This document shows positions 16,486-27,019 of a stretch of DNA of 64,000 nucleotides, piece after piece. The stretch's first letter is position 1; every line of letters starts with the position of its first letter. Under the pieces are notes generated by a model. The model did not search any database. It was given only the letters and a program-made list of their open reading frames with translations, and was not told where the DNA came from. The translations under genes and the position numbers were made by a program. The stretch comes from Alterluteimonas quercicellularis (GTDB taxonomy: Bacteria; Pseudomonadota; Gammaproteobacteria; Xanthomonadales; Xanthomonadaceae), in assembly GCF_021191635.1 (NCBI RefSeq), contig NZ_JAIWPR010000006.1, forward strand, positions 1 to 64,000. The letters are read 5' to 3'.

Positions 16486-18569
16486 CCGCGCCGTTGCCCG
16501 CATCGCAGCGGCTGCCGGTGGTGCAGCAGAACGAGATCGCCGAGTGCGGGCTCGCCTGCCTGACCATGATCGCCCGCTACCACGGCCACGACGTCGACCT
16601 GGCCGGCATGCGCCGGCGCTTCCCGGTCTCGCTCAAGGGCGTCGGTCTGGCGCGGCTGATGTCGATCGCGGCCAGCCTCGGCTTCGAGAGCCGCCCGCTG
16701 CGCGTGGAGCCCGAGCATCTGGCGGAACTGCGCGCGCCCTGCATCCTGCACTGGGACCTCAACCACTTCGTGGTGCTCAAGCGGGTGCGCGGCGACCGCA
16801 TCGAGCTGCACGACCCCGCGCGCGGCGCGGTGACGCTCACGCGCGCGGAGTTCGGCCGCCACTTCACCGGCGTCGCGCTGGAGATCGCGCCCTCGGCCGC
16901 CTTCGCCCCGGTCCGCGAGCGGCGGCCGGTCTCGCTGCGCGCGCTGGTCGGGCAGGTCTCCGGGCTGCCCCGCGCCGCGGTCCAGGTGCTGCTGCTGGCG
17001 GTGGCGCTGGAGCTGTTCACGCTGGCCCTGCCGCTGGCGCTGCAGTGGACGATCGACCTGGTGCTGGTGGGCGGCGACCTCGACCTGCTGGCGCTGATCG
17101 GCATCGGCTTCGCCGTGGTGGTGCTGTTCCAGGCCGCGATCGCGGCGATGCGCGGCTGGCTGGTGGCCGACCTGGGCGCCGCGCTCAACGCGCAGTGGGC
17201 CGCCAACCTGTTCTCGCACCTGCTGCGCCTGCCGCTGGCCTTCTTCGAGAAGCGCAGCGTGGGCGGGGTGCTGTCGCGCTTCCTGTCGGTGCAGTCGGTC
17301 CAGCAGACCCTTACCGGCAGCTTCGTGGAGGGCGTGCTGGACGGCGCGACCGCACTGCTGGTGCTGGCGCTGCTCGCGCTGTACAGCGTGCCGCTGGCGC
17401 TGCTGGTGGCCGGCTGCTTCGCGCTCTACGCGCTGCTGCGCTGGATCGGCTACCGGCGCCTGCAGCGGCTGAAGGAGGAGCAGCTGGTGTTCGTGGCGCG
17501 CCAGCAGAGCCAGATGATCGAGTCGATCACCGGCATGCAGGCGATCAAGCTCGGCAACCGCGCGCCCGACCGCGCAGCGCGGATGGCCAACGCCACCCAC
17601 GAGGTCGCGCGCCGCGAGGCCGCGATCGCCCGCACCACCGCCAGCTTCGCCGCGCTGGGCAAGCTGATCTTCGGCCTGCAGCGGATCGCGCTGATCTGGA
17701 TCGGGGCGACCCTGGTCGTGCGCGGCGGGTTCACCGCCGGCATGATGGTGGTGTTCGTGACCTACGCCGAGCTGTTCGCCCAGCGCGGCGGCGGGCTGAT
17801 CGACAAGCTGGTGGAGTTCCGCCTGCTGGGCATGCACGGCGAGCGCATCGCCGACATCGCGCTGGAGCCGCCGGAGCCGCACCTGCACCCGCCCTACTCC
17901 GGTCCCGAGCCGCGCCCGCGGATCGAGGTGGAGGGCGTGAGCTTCCGCTACGCCGAGGACGATCCCTGGGTGCTGCGCGACTGCAGCTTCGCCATCGAGC
18001 CGGGCGAGTCGATCGCCATCACCGGCCCGTCCGGCTGCGGCAAGACCACGCTGGCCAAGGTGCTGCTGGGCCTGGTGCGGCCCACCGAGGGGCGCGTGCG
18101 CATCGACGGCGTGGACATCGAGCGCTACGGGCTGGCCCGCTACCGCGAGCGCTTCGGCGCGGTCATGCAGGACGACGTGCTGTTCGCCGGCTCGATCGCC
18201 GACAACATCGCCTTCTTCGATCCCGAGGCCTCGCTGGAGGCGATCGAGGCGGCCGCGCGCACCGCGCAGATCCACGACGACATCGCCGCCATGCCGATGG
18301 GCTACGAATCGCTGGTGGGCGACATGGGCTCGTCGCTGTCCGGCGGCCAGAAGCAGCGCGTGCTGCTGGCGCGCGCGCTGTTCCGCCGCCCGGACGTGCT
18401 GCTGCTCGACGAGGCCACGAGCCACCTCGACGTGGAGCGCGAGCACGCGATCAACGCGCTGGTCGCCGACATGGCCGCGACCCGCATCATCATCGCCCAC
18501 CGCCCCGACACCGTGCGCAGCGCGCAGCGGGTGCTGCGCATGGACCGCGGGCGCATCGCGGCCGCTTGA
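16482..18569 (+). CDS. Peptidase-containing ABC transporter (C39 peptidase, PCAT)
   Basis: The 695-residue protein combines maturation and export of double-glycine peptides. An N-terminal C39 peptidase (about 1-140) shows Cys22 in ECGLAC, His95 in LNHFVVL and Asp111 in HDPARG. A six-helix membrane domain follows (about 160-430). The nucleotide-binding domain has Walker A GPSGCGKTT (about 513-521), the signature LSGGQKQR, Walker B VLLLDEATSHLD and the H-loop IIAHRPD. It should remove leaders after the GG of the two precursors encoded at 18727 and 19194 and pump the cores out. All key catalytic residues are present. Confidence 0.95.
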   Translation: MTAPLPASQRLPVVQQNEIAECGLACLTMIARYHGHDVDLAGMRRRFPVSLKGVGLARLMSIAASLGFESRPLRVEPEHLAELRAPCILHWDLNHFVVLKRVRGDRIELHDPARGAVTLTRAEFGRHFTGVALEIAPSAAFAPVRERRPVSLRALVGQVSGLPRAAVQVLLLAVALELFTLALPLALQWTIDLVLVGGDLDLLALIGIGFAVVVLFQAAIAAMRGWLVADLGAALNAQWAANLFSHLLRLPLAFFEKRSVGGVLSRFLSVQSVQQTLTGSFVEGVLDGATALLVLALLALYSVPLALLVAGCFALYALLRWIGYRRLQRLKEEQLVFVARQQSQMIESITGMQAIKLGNRAPDRAARMANATHEVARREAAIARTTASFAALGKLIFGLQRIALIWIGATLVVRGGFTAGMMVVFVTYAELFAQRGGGLIDKLVEFRLLGMHGERIADIALEPPEPHLHPPYSGPEPRPRIEVEGVSFRYAEDDPWVLRDCSFAIEPGESIAITGPSGCGKTTLAKVLLGLVRPTEGRVRIDGVDIERYGLARYRERFGAVMQDDVLFAGSIADNIAFFDPEASLEAIEAAARTAQIHDDIAAMPMGYESLVGDMGSSLSGGQKQRVLLARALFRRPDVLLLDEATSHLDVEREHAINALVADMAATRIIIAHRPDTVRSAQRVLRMDRGRIAAA

Positions 18570-18618
18570 ACGGCGCGCGAACGCCGGCCGCGAGCGGCCG
18601 GAGCTGGGACGGCGGTAA

Positions 18619-18646
18619 CGGTTCTTTCCGCCGGCGCCGATAGGAT
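18619..18646 (+). promoter_or_regulatory. Putative promoter of graspetide precursor 1
   Basis: CGGTTC (18619-18624) is followed after 16 bp by TAGGAT (18641-18646). The same arrangement, CGGTTC-N16-TAGCAT, precedes the paralogous precursor at 19109-19136. The -10-like element is reasonable; the -35-like CGGTTC is not a sigma70 consensus and may reflect another factor or coincidental descent from the duplicated leader. Confidence 0.4.
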
Positions 18647-18726
18647 CGGGCGACGCGTGCGCGATGTCCCGCGCATGCCGTCGCGTCCGGAACGACGACA
18701 CCCATTCCGGCTCCACAGGAGGCACC

Positions 18727-18882
18727 ATGAGCAATCCACAGAAGCAAGACGTCCGTCCCTTCGGCAGGATGACCGCGCGTGAGCTGAGCCCCGAGGAAGT
18801 CGCCGAGGTCTCAGGCGGCAAGCCCGACACCACCCACGCCACCGGGCCCAACGGCGACGATCCGGGCGATCCGGGCGTCTGA
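18727..18882 (+). CDS. Graspetide-type RiPP precursor 1 (51 residues)
   Basis: A strong AGGAGG ribosome site precedes the ATG. The leader carries RPFGRMTARELSPEE, whose PF-x-R core is reminiscent of the PFFARFL recognition motif of microviridin leaders. A double-glycine cleavage site EVSGG follows at residues 30-31. The 20-residue core contains THATGPNGDDPGDPG: three Thr and several Asp, the pairs joined by omega-ester bonds in graspetides. It sits between its likely exporter (upstream) and the ATP-grasp ligase at 19462. The core is shared almost exactly with precursor 2. Bond pattern and target are unknown. Confidence 0.87.
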   Translation: MSNPQKQDVRPFGRMTARELSPEEVAEVSGGKPDTTHATGPNGDDPGDPGV

Positions 18883-18917
18883 ACCCTTCACGCGCGCCGA
18901 CGGGCGCGCACATAGCC

Positions 18918-19061
<144 letters not shown>

Positions 19062-19108
19062 CGTCCCCTGCGCGCTTCGGCGCATCGTCCGGGTTGCGAC
19101 GCAGCGCC

Positions 19109-19136
19109 CGGTTCCCGGCAGCGCGATGGATAGCAT
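19109..19136 (+). promoter_or_regulatory. Putative promoter of graspetide precursor 2
   Basis: CGGTTC (19109-19114), 16 bp, then TAGCAT (19131-19136), the same spacing as upstream of precursor 1 while the intervening bases differ. This suggests each precursor is transcribed independently of the exporter operon. Confidence 0.4.
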
Positions 19137-19193
19137 CGACAGGGCGCCCGCGAATGCGGACGCCGCCTTCTCGAAAATTCCCCAGGAGAGACC

Positions 19194-19358
19194 ATGAACG
19201 ATTCAGACCGTCGCGACGCACGCCCCTTCGGCCGCGTGACCGCACGCGAGCTCGGCCCCGAGGAGATCCGCGAGATCGCCGGCGGGCGCCCGCCGACGAA
19301 CACCCACGCCACCGGCCTCAACGGCGACGACCCGGGCGATCCCGGCACGCCCCTCTGA
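19194..19358 (+). CDS. Graspetide-type RiPP precursor 2 (54 residues)
   Basis: Paralogue of the product of 18727-18882. The leader repeats RPFGR-x-TAREL-x-PEE and ends EIAGG (Gly30-Gly31), and a CCAGGAGAG ribosome site lies just before the ATG at 19194. The core, RPPTNTHATGLNGDDPGDPG then TPL, keeps THATG-x-NGDDPGDPG but adds residues on both sides, so two related mature peptides are expected. Thr and Asp residues are invariant between the two cores whereas the residue after ATG changes (Pro to Leu), the sort of change expected at a specificity position. The ATP-grasp ligase starts 103 bp downstream. Confidence 0.87.
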   Translation: MNDSDRRDARPFGRVTARELGPEEIREIAGGRPPTNTHATGLNGDDPGDPGTPL

Positions 19359-19461
19359 AACCGCAACGAGCCTGTCCCGTGCGCGGCGGCCTCACCGCCG
19401 CGCACGGTCGCGGTGCGCCGGCGCGATCCGGCGGCACAACCGCCTGCCTGCCGGCGCCGCC

Positions 19462-20565
19462 ATGACTGCGCCGCGTCCCCTGATCCTCTCCCACCTGCCG
19501 CACGACCTGCATGCGCACGCCGCGTGCTGGGGCCTGCGCCGGATCGGTGCCGACCCGCTCTGGATCCGCTCCTGGGACGACCCGCGGCTCGACGGCCCCT
19601 CGCTGGCCATCGGCGGCGCGCCGCCTCCGGACGACGGCGTCTGCGGCCACGGCGCGGTCTGGTTCCGCCGGCCGCGCGCGCCGGAGACGTTCCCGGGCGC
19701 CCTGGAGGCCGACCAGGCCTTCCTGCGCACCGAGTGGGGCCGCTACGCCGCCAACCTGCACGCCATGCCCGGGCGCGCCGGCGCCGCGTTCTGGGTCAAC
19801 CGGCCCGACGCCGCGATCCGCGCCGAGAACAAGCTGGTGCAGCTCGACGCCGCGCAGCGCTGCGGCCTGCGGGTGCCGGAAACGCTGATCTCCCGCGACC
19901 CGGCCGCGATCCGGCGCTTCGTCGCGCGCCACGGACGCGTCGTCTACAAGCCCTTCCAGAGCCACGGCTGGATCGACGGCGAGGGCCGCGTGTTCGGCAG
20001 CTACGCCCGCGTGGTCGGGCCCGAGGCCCTGGACGACGCCAGCCTGCGGCAGTGTCCCGGCATCTTCCAGCAGCCGGTCGACAAGCGCTACGACGTGCGG
20101 GTCACGGTGATCGGCGCGCACGCGTTCGCGATGCGGCTGGACACGCCGGCGCACGAGGACGCGATCGACTGGCGCGCGATGTCGCTCGGCGGCCGCGTCG
20201 AGGCCGCGCCGTTCGCGCTGCCCGAGGACTGCGCCGGCCGCCTGCACGCGCTGATGGACACGCTCGGCCTGGCGTTCGGCTGCGCCGACTTCGTCGCCGA
20301 CGACGGGGGCGCGCTGCACTTCCTCGAGGTCAACCAGGCCGGGCAGTTCCTGTTCGCCGAGCAGATGCTGCCCTGCCTGCCGCTGCTGGCCGCGCTCTGC
20401 GCGATGCTCGCCCAGGCGCGGCCGGACTACACCTTCGACGAGGCCGCCCCGGGGCCGCGCTACGCCGACTACCTCGCCAGCGACGAGCACCGGGCCTGGT
20501 GGGCCGAGGTGTCGCCGGGCATCCGCGGCGCCGACGGCGCCATCCCCGGCCTGAGCCCGGAATAG
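19462..20565 (+). CDS. ATP-grasp RiPP maturase (graspetide ligase, MvdD/PsnB-like)
   Basis: This 367-residue enzyme is predicted to activate Asp/Glu side chains of the precursor cores with ATP and join them to Thr/Ser hydroxyls as macrolactones. A variable N-terminal half (about 1-150) probably binds the leader. ATP-grasp motifs follow: RVVYKPFQSHGW (about 158-169), QQPVDKRYDVRVTVIG (about 204-219, the K-R-x-D/E-x-R element), DWRAM, and the metal-binding FLEVNQAGQFLF (about 290-301) equivalent to the E-x-N-PNGQ motif of microviridin ligases. No acetyltransferase or methyltransferase is encoded nearby, so the product is probably a plain ester-linked peptide. Confidence 0.87.
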   Translation: MTAPRPLILSHLPHDLHAHAACWGLRRIGADPLWIRSWDDPRLDGPSLAIGGAPPPDDGVCGHGAVWFRRPRAPETFPGALEADQAFLRTEWGRYAANLHAMPGRAGAAFWVNRPDAAIRAENKLVQLDAAQRCGLRVPETLISRDPAAIRRFVARHGRVVYKPFQSHGWIDGEGRVFGSYARVVGPEALDDASLRQCPGIFQQPVDKRYDVRVTVIGAHAFAMRLDTPAHEDAIDWRAMSLGGRVEAAPFALPEDCAGRLHALMDTLGLAFGCADFVADDGGALHFLEVNQAGQFLFAEQMLPCLPLLAALCAMLAQARPDYTFDEAAPGPRYADYLASDEHRAWWAEVSPGIRGADGAIPGLSPE

Positions 20566-20618
20566 CGCAAGCCGGGGCGCAGCGGCACCTGCCGTCGTGC
20601 GGCCGCAGGACGCTCCCC

Positions 20619-20683
20619 GCAGGAGCGCGCTCGCGCGCGACCGGGCATTCCCCGCGACGTCTGTCGCGCGCGAGCGCTCCTGC
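20619..20683. repeat. REP-type palindrome (GTAGGAGCGCGC family)
   Basis: Arms GCAGGAGCGCGCTCGCGCGC and the near-complement ending GCGCGAGCGCTCCTGC enclose about 28 bp. It lies between the convergent ATP-grasp and dctA genes, ending 5 bp from the dctA stop codon, where it could serve as a bidirectional terminator. Confidence 0.85.
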
Positions 20684-20687
20684 CCGG

Positions 20688-22055
20688 CTAATGCGACGGA
20701 GCGTGCGCCGGCGGCGCCGCCCCCGGAGATGCGGCGTCCGGATCGGCGAGCGCGGGGTCGTCCAGCACCTGCCGCAGCCGTTCGCGGTCGAGCTGCCCGG
20801 TCCAGCGCGCGATGGCGAGCGTACCGATGCCGTTGCCGGCGAGGTTGGTCAGCGCCCTCGCCTCCGACATGAAGCGGTCGATGCCCACGATCAGCGCGAT
20901 CCCCGCCAGCGGGATCACGTGGTCGAACGCCGCCAGCGACGCGGCCAGCGTCACCAGCCCCGCGCCCGACACGCCGGCGGCGCCGTTGGAGGAGATCAGC
21001 ATGAACACCAGCAGGCCGACCTGGGTCGAGAGCGGCACCTCGATGCCGAAGGCCTGGGCGATGAAGATCGCGCCCATCGCCATGTAGATCGCGGTGCCGT
21101 CCAGGTTGAACGAGTAGCCGGTGGGAATGGTCAGCCCCACCACCGACTTCGGCACGCCCGCCGCCTCCAGCTTCGCGAGCATGCGCGGCAGCACCGTCTC
21201 CGACGACGACGTGCCGAGCACGACCAGCAGCTCGTCGCGGATGAGGCGCAGGTACTTGAACACGCTGAAGCCCGACCAGGCGCAGACCGGCCACAGCACC
21301 AGCAGCAGGAACAGCAGGCAGGTGAGGTAGAAGCTCGCCATGAAGTAGGCCAGCGAGCCCAGGATCTGGCTGCCGTACTCGCCGATGGTGAACGCCATGC
21401 CGCCCATCGCGCCCAGCGGCGCGGCCCACATCACGATCCTGATGACGCCGAACATCACCTGTGCCAGCAGCTCCAGCGCGCGCACCGCGGGCCGGCCGCG
21501 CTCGCCCAGCGCGCTGATCGCGCAGGCGACCAGGATCGCCATCACCAGCACCTGGATCAGCTGGCCGTCGACGAAGGCGCTGGCGAAGGAATCCGGCACC
21601 AGTGCCAGGATGAAGCCGGTGACGCCCTCGCCGCCGGTCGCGCCCGCGGTGCGCAGCGTGGCGGCGGCGGCCGAGGCGTCGAAGGTTTCCACGTCCAGGC
21701 CGAGCGCGGCCCCGGGGCGCATCAGGTTGACCGTGATCAGGCCGAGCGCCAGCGCGAACACCGTGGTGACGTTGAAGTAGATCACCGTGCGCAGCGCCAG
21801 CCCGCCGGCCTTGGCCAGGTCGCCCAGCCCGGCGATGCCCACCGCCACGGTGGCGAAGATCGTCGGCGCGATGACCACCTTGATGAGCTTGATGAAGAGG
21901 TCGGCCATCCACTTCATGCGCGCGCCGAGTTCCGGCGCGAGCAGGCCGATCAGGACGCCTGCGGCGATGCCCACGAGCACCCAGAAGTACAGGTGGTGCC
22001 AGAGGGGCTTGCGGGGACGGGCGGGCGCGGCCCGGGTCGGTGCGGCTTCGCTCAT
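20688..22055 (-). CDS. dctA: C4-dicarboxylate/proton (or sodium) symporter, DAACS family
   Basis: The 455-residue polytopic carrier imports succinate, fumarate, malate or acidic amino acids. Family motifs are all present: KLIKVVIAPTIFATV in helix 2, the LGTSSSETVLPRM re-entrant loop, SFNLDGTAIYM with the cation-binding Asn/Asp, and IVGIDRFMSEARALTNLAGNG near the end. Eight hydrophobic helices and two hairpins fit. An Ala/Pro-rich tail of about 25 residues is lineage-specific. ATG 22055 opens a short Ala/Pro/Arg N-terminus before the first helix. Glutamate/aspartate carriers (GltP) are close relatives, so the substrate is not certain. Confidence 0.87.
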   Translation of the reverse strand: MSEAAPTRAAPARPRKPLWHHLYFWVLVGIAAGVLIGLLAPELGARMKWMADLFIKLIKVVIAPTIFATVAVGIAGLGDLAKAGGLALRTVIYFNVTTVFALALGLITVNLMRPGAALGLDVETFDASAAAATLRTAGATGGEGVTGFILALVPDSFASAFVDGQLIQVLVMAILVACAISALGERGRPAVRALELLAQVMFGVIRIVMWAAPLGAMGGMAFTIGEYGSQILGSLAYFMASFYLTCLLFLLLVLWPVCAWSGFSVFKYLRLIRDELLVVLGTSSSETVLPRMLAKLEAAGVPKSVVGLTIPTGYSFNLDGTAIYMAMGAIFIAQAFGIEVPLSTQVGLLVFMLISSNGAAGVSGAGLVTLAASLAAFDHVIPLAGIALIVGIDRFMSEARALTNLAGNGIGTLAIARWTGQLDRERLRQVLDDPALADPDAASPGAAPPAHAPSH

Positions 22056-22248
22056 GCGGGTGCCGGGAGTCGGGGTCGTCCGGCAGCCTGCCAGAAGCCG
22101 GCCGCGGACGGAAATCGCCGCCGCCGTCCGTCGGCTCCGCCGCTCCCCCGGAACCGATCTGCGGACCCCATCGCAACGGGCGCCCGGACGCCGCGCCTAT
22201 ATTCGAAGCGCCATGATCCGATGGCGTCGACCAGGGAGTACCGCTGCA

Positions 22249-22659
22249 ATGGAAACCAAGTTCAAGGCCCTCGCAGGCGCGGGCGCGCTCGCGATCGCCG
22301 TGGCCGCGGGTTCGCTCGCGCCGCAGGCGCCCGCCAGCGCCCAGGCCACGGCCTTCCTCTACTGCTTCGTGAGCCCCAACGGCAGCCCGGGCGGGCCGGC
22401 GGGCCTGTGTTCCTCGAACTATCCCAGCGACACCTACAGCGCCTTGTTCGAGGTGCGCAACCTGCCGGCCGGCAACTACAGCTTCGTGTGGACCAACGAG
22501 ATCGGGCAGATCCTGCCGTGCACGACCTACCGCTGCACGGTGCAGTACCTCGGCCGTCTGCAGACCACCGACACCATCTACGTCAACTACGTCGACCAGC
22601 AGACCGGCCAGTCCAATACCCTGGCCCGGGTGGTATCGATCGGCGGCGGACCGCTCTAG
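22249..22659 (+). CDS. Small secreted protein of unknown function
   Basis: The 136-residue product has a clear Sec signal peptide (about 1-31, KALAGAGALAIAVAAGSLAP then ASA-QA). The mature part of roughly 105 residues has four Cys (LYCF, GLCSS, LPCTTYRCTV) that could form two disulfides and a beta-rich pattern (SALFEVRNLPAGNYSFVW, TDTIYVNYVDQQTGQSN). I do not recognise the family. An AGGGAG site lies 9-10 nt before ATG 22249; an upstream in-frame ATG at 22213 would spoil the signal peptide. It is convergent with pnp and shares a terminator with it. Confidence 0.7.
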   Translation: METKFKALAGAGALAIAVAAGSLAPQAPASAQATAFLYCFVSPNGSPGGPAGLCSSNYPSDTYSALFEVRNLPAGNYSFVWTNEIGQILPCTTYRCTVQYLGRLQTTDTIYVNYVDQQTGQSNTLARVVSIGGGPL

Positions 22660-22675
22660 ATGCGATCCCCGTAAC

Positions 22676-22707
22676 GGAAGAAAGCGGGCCGGGGCCCGCT
22701 TTCTTCC
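22676..22707. terminator. Bidirectional rho-independent terminator between the secreted-protein gene and pnp
   Basis: Perfect 15 bp arms, GGAAGAAAGCGGGCC and GGCCCGCTTTCTTCC, are separated by two bases. The A/T-containing outer stems give U-rich 3' ends on both strands, so it can stop transcription from both convergent genes. Confidence 0.92.
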
Positions 22708-22729
22708 TTGGGTCGCGACGCCGGGAGGA

Positions 22730-24838
<2,109 letters not shown>

Positions 24839-25012
24839 GTTGGGATGTCCTTGAAGACGCTTGACTTCGATGAACCGGCCGGAGCCCTTGCCCTGGCCGG
24901 GCGGCCGCCACGCAGCGGCCCTGGAGGATGACGCCGGGATCGCGCCTCGTGCGCGCCCCGGCGGTTACTGCTGGCTTCGGCCCGTCGCGTCCTGCGGCCG
25001 GCGATGGCCGGA

Positions 25013-25049
25013 AGGCAAAAACAAACCGCGGCGCATCGCTGCGCCGCGG
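25013..25049 (-). terminator. Rho-independent terminator after rpsO
   Basis: A perfect 10 bp stem CCGCGGCGCA/TGCGCCGCGG with a four-base loop (25026-25049) is followed on the minus strand by TTTGTTTTTGCC. It lies between rpsO and pnp. Partial read-through would co-express pnp. Confidence 0.92.
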
Positions 25050-25061
25050 TGTCGTTCGGGG

Positions 25062-25322
25062 TTACCGGCGCAGACCGAGTTTCTCGATCAGGGCCTTGTA
25101 GCGCTCAGCATCCTTCTGGTGCAGGTAGTCCAGCAGGCTGCGGCGGCGGTTGACCATCTTCAGCAGGCCGCGACGGCTGTGGTGGTCCTTCTTGTGGGTC
25201 TTGAAGTGCTCGGTCAGGTGCACGATGCGCGCGGTCAGCAGGGCGACCTGGACCTCGGGGGAGCCGGTATCGCCTTCGGCCCGCTTGTGTTCGTTGATGA
25301 TGGTGCCGGTATCGATGGACAT
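25062..25322 (-). CDS. rpsO: 30S ribosomal protein S15
   Basis: S15 binds 16S rRNA early in assembly of the 30S platform. The 86-residue protein is full length and shows the family pattern: [23 protein letters not shown], then [21 protein letters not shown] and [12 protein letters not shown] at the end. ATG 25322 is conventional. It has its own promoter at 25457-25485 and a terminator at 25013-25049. The roughly 130 nt leader could carry the usual S15 autoregulatory fold; I did not identify one. Confidence 0.98.
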   Translation of the reverse strand: MSIDTGTIINEHKRAEGDTGSPEVQVALLTARIVHLTEHFKTHKKDHHSRRGLLKMVNRRRSLLDYLHQKDAERYKALIEKLGLRR

Positions 25323-25456
25323 GGATGCCTCGTCAGTCGCGAAGCCCGCAGAAGACGCGCCGCCTTCGAAGACAGAAGAACGGTCGACGCACCGCCAGGG
25401 CCCGCCATGGATGGAACGATGGGTGGGAACGCAAGTGCTTGAAAAAAGCGGGCGAA

Positions 25457-25485
25457 ATTGTAACGCCGCCGGCAGCCCGCCACAA
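25457..25485 (-). promoter_or_regulatory. Sigma70-type promoter of rpsO
   Basis: On the minus strand TTGTGG (25485-25480) and TACAAT (25462-25457) are 17 bp apart. The region lies just after the truB stop codon (25498) and is AT-richer than its surroundings. Confidence 0.65.
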
Positions 25486-25497
25486 GCCGCGCCGGCG

Positions 25498-26478
25498 TCA
25501 GCCCGCGCCGGCGGCGCCCGGCTGGGCGACCGCCCAGCTGAACAGGCGCTGCGGCCGCAGCCGCCCCGCGTCGTCCACCGCGCCCAGCCCGAGGGCGCGC
25601 CCGCGGGCGTCGAACAGCCCCACCTCGCCCGGCGGGTGGAAGGGCCCGGCCACGGTCTGCCCGAACGACAGCGCCCGGGCCTGCGCCGGGTCCAGCCGGA
25701 GCTCGGGCCAGGCCGTCATGCCGGTCTCGATCGGCAGCAGGCAGGCGTCGAGCGCGTCGCGACCGCGCTCGGCCAGCGCACGCAGCGCCTCCAGCGTCCA
25801 CAGCCGCGGGTCGCGGAACGGGTCCACCCACAGCCGCCGCAGCTCCGCCACGTGGGCGCCGCAGCCCAGCGCCTCGCCGAGGTCGCGCACCAGGCTGCGC
25901 ACGTAGGTGCCCGAGCCGCACTCCACCCGCAGCCGCAGCAGCGGCGGTGCGCCGTTGTCGAGCGGCGCGTCGAGCAGGTCGCCCGCCGACAGCAGCTCGA
26001 AGGCGTGCACGTCGACGCTGCGCGGCTCGACCTCGATGGCCTCGCCGCGGCGCGCCTTGGCGTACAGCGGCTCGCCGCCGCGCTTGAGCGCCGAGTAGAT
26101 CGGCGGGCGCTGCAGGATGCGCCCGGTCAGCGCCGCCAGCGCCGCGTCCAGGGTGGGGATGTCCAGCGGCGGCACCGGCCGCGTGCGCAGGGGCTGGCCG
26201 TCGGCGTCGTCGGTATCGGTGACCACGCCCAGCCGGGCCACGGTGTCGTAGGCCTTGCGCGCGCCCAGCAGCCCGCCGGCGATCTTGGTCGCCTCGCCGA
26301 AGCAGACCGGCAGCAGGCCGGTCGCGAGCGGGTCGAGGCTGCCGGTGTGGCCGGCCTTCTCCGCCTCGAACAGGTGGCGCACGCGCTGCAGCGCCTGGTT
26401 GGAGCTGGCCCCGCGCGGCTTGTCCAGCAGCAGGATGCCGTCGAGCTTCCTGAAGCGCTTGCGCGGCTTGCCTTGCAT
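25498..26478 (-). CDS. truB: tRNA pseudouridine(55) synthase
   Basis: TruB converts U55 of the T-loop to pseudouridine in almost all tRNAs. The 326-residue protein has [14 protein letters not shown], the catalytic Asp in [16 protein letters not shown], the [16 protein letters not shown] segment, and the C-terminal PUA-like portion ([15 protein letters not shown]). ATG 26478 gives a short basic N-terminus, [14 protein letters not shown]. It follows rbfA with a 58 bp gap, in the conserved order infB-rbfA-truB-rpsO-pnp. Confidence 0.97.
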   Translation of the reverse strand: MQGKPRKRFRKLDGILLLDKPRGASSNQALQRVRHLFEAEKAGHTGSLDPLATGLLPVCFGEATKIAGGLLGARKAYDTVARLGVVTDTDDADGQPLRTRPVPPLDIPTLDAALAALTGRILQRPPIYSALKRGGEPLYAKARRGEAIEVEPRSVDVHAFELLSAGDLLDAPLDNGAPPLLRLRVECGSGTYVRSLVRDLGEALGCGAHVAELRRLWVDPFRDPRLWTLEALRALAERGRDALDACLLPIETGMTAWPELRLDPAQARALSFGQTVAGPFHPPGEVGLFDARGRALGLGAVDDAGRLRPQRLFSWAVAQPGAAGAG

Positions 26479-26536
26479 GGGTGGGCCTCCGCCGACGCGC
26501 CCGCGCGTCCGCCGGGGACGCCCGGCCCGCGGCCGG

Positions 26537-26917
26537 TCAGTCGCGGGCCGGCTCGTCCGCCGGGTCGGCGCCCGCGGCCGGCAGGTCGCGCAGCAGCGTG
26601 TCGATGCGCTCGCCGCGGTCGACCGAGTCGTCGTAGTGGAAGTGCAGCTCCGGCACGTGGCGCAGCTTCACCGCGCGCGCCAGCCGGAAGCGGATCTCGC
26701 CGGCGACCGTGCGCAGGCCCTTCAGCGCCTCCTGCGAGCGCTCGGCCTGCAGCGCGGTCACGAACACCTTGGCGTGCGCCAGGTCGCGGGTGACCTCCAC
26801 GTCGGACACGCTGACCGAAGGCAGCCCGTGCTCGGCCACCGCCTCGCGCACCAGCGCGCCCAGCTCGCGGCGGAGCTGTGCGGACACGCGGTCGGTGCGG
26901 GAGAATGACTTCGGCAT
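26537..26917 (-). CDS. rbfA: 30S ribosome-binding factor A
   Basis: RbfA is a KH-fold factor required for late 16S processing and cold adaptation. The 126-residue product starts [19 protein letters not shown] and has [18 protein letters not shown] and the C-terminal [22 protein letters not shown], which is diagnostic. The ATG at 26917 was chosen; the frame continues upstream to 27004 only through the intergenic GGGAATC repeat, which is not coding. An acidic Pro/Ala tail follows the conserved part. Confidence 0.96.
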   Translation of the reverse strand: MPKSFSRTDRVSAQLRRELGALVREAVAEHGLPSVSVSDVEVTRDLAHAKVFVTALQAERSQEALKGLRTVAGEIRFRLARAVKLRHVPELHFHYDDSVDRGERIDTLLRDLPAAGADPADEPARD

Positions 26918-27018
26918 CGGGAATCGGGAATCGGGAGTTGGGAATAGTGAGAACCGGAAAGCGGGGCGAACGGGAAACCGGCGTTCCGATTCCCCATTCT
27001 CCATTCCCGATTCCCGGC
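26918..27018. repeat. GGGAATC/GATTCCC inverted intergenic repeat between infB and rbfA
   Basis: Left arm 26919-26945 repeats GGGAATC about three times. Right arm 26987-27016 repeats ATTCCC in the opposite sense, with some 40 bp between, so the RNA would form a long hairpin. A second copy of the element lies at 50515-50644 between nuoE and nuoD. Base composition is lower in GC than the flanks. There is no coding potential. Confidence 0.8.
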
Positions 27019-27019
27019 C

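Noticed and set aside
19094-19465. 123-codon plus-strand frame overlapping graspetide precursor 2
   Set aside because: It is out of frame with the conserved precursor, Arg/Pro-rich, and lacks a ribosome site; the 54-codon frame matches its paralogue.
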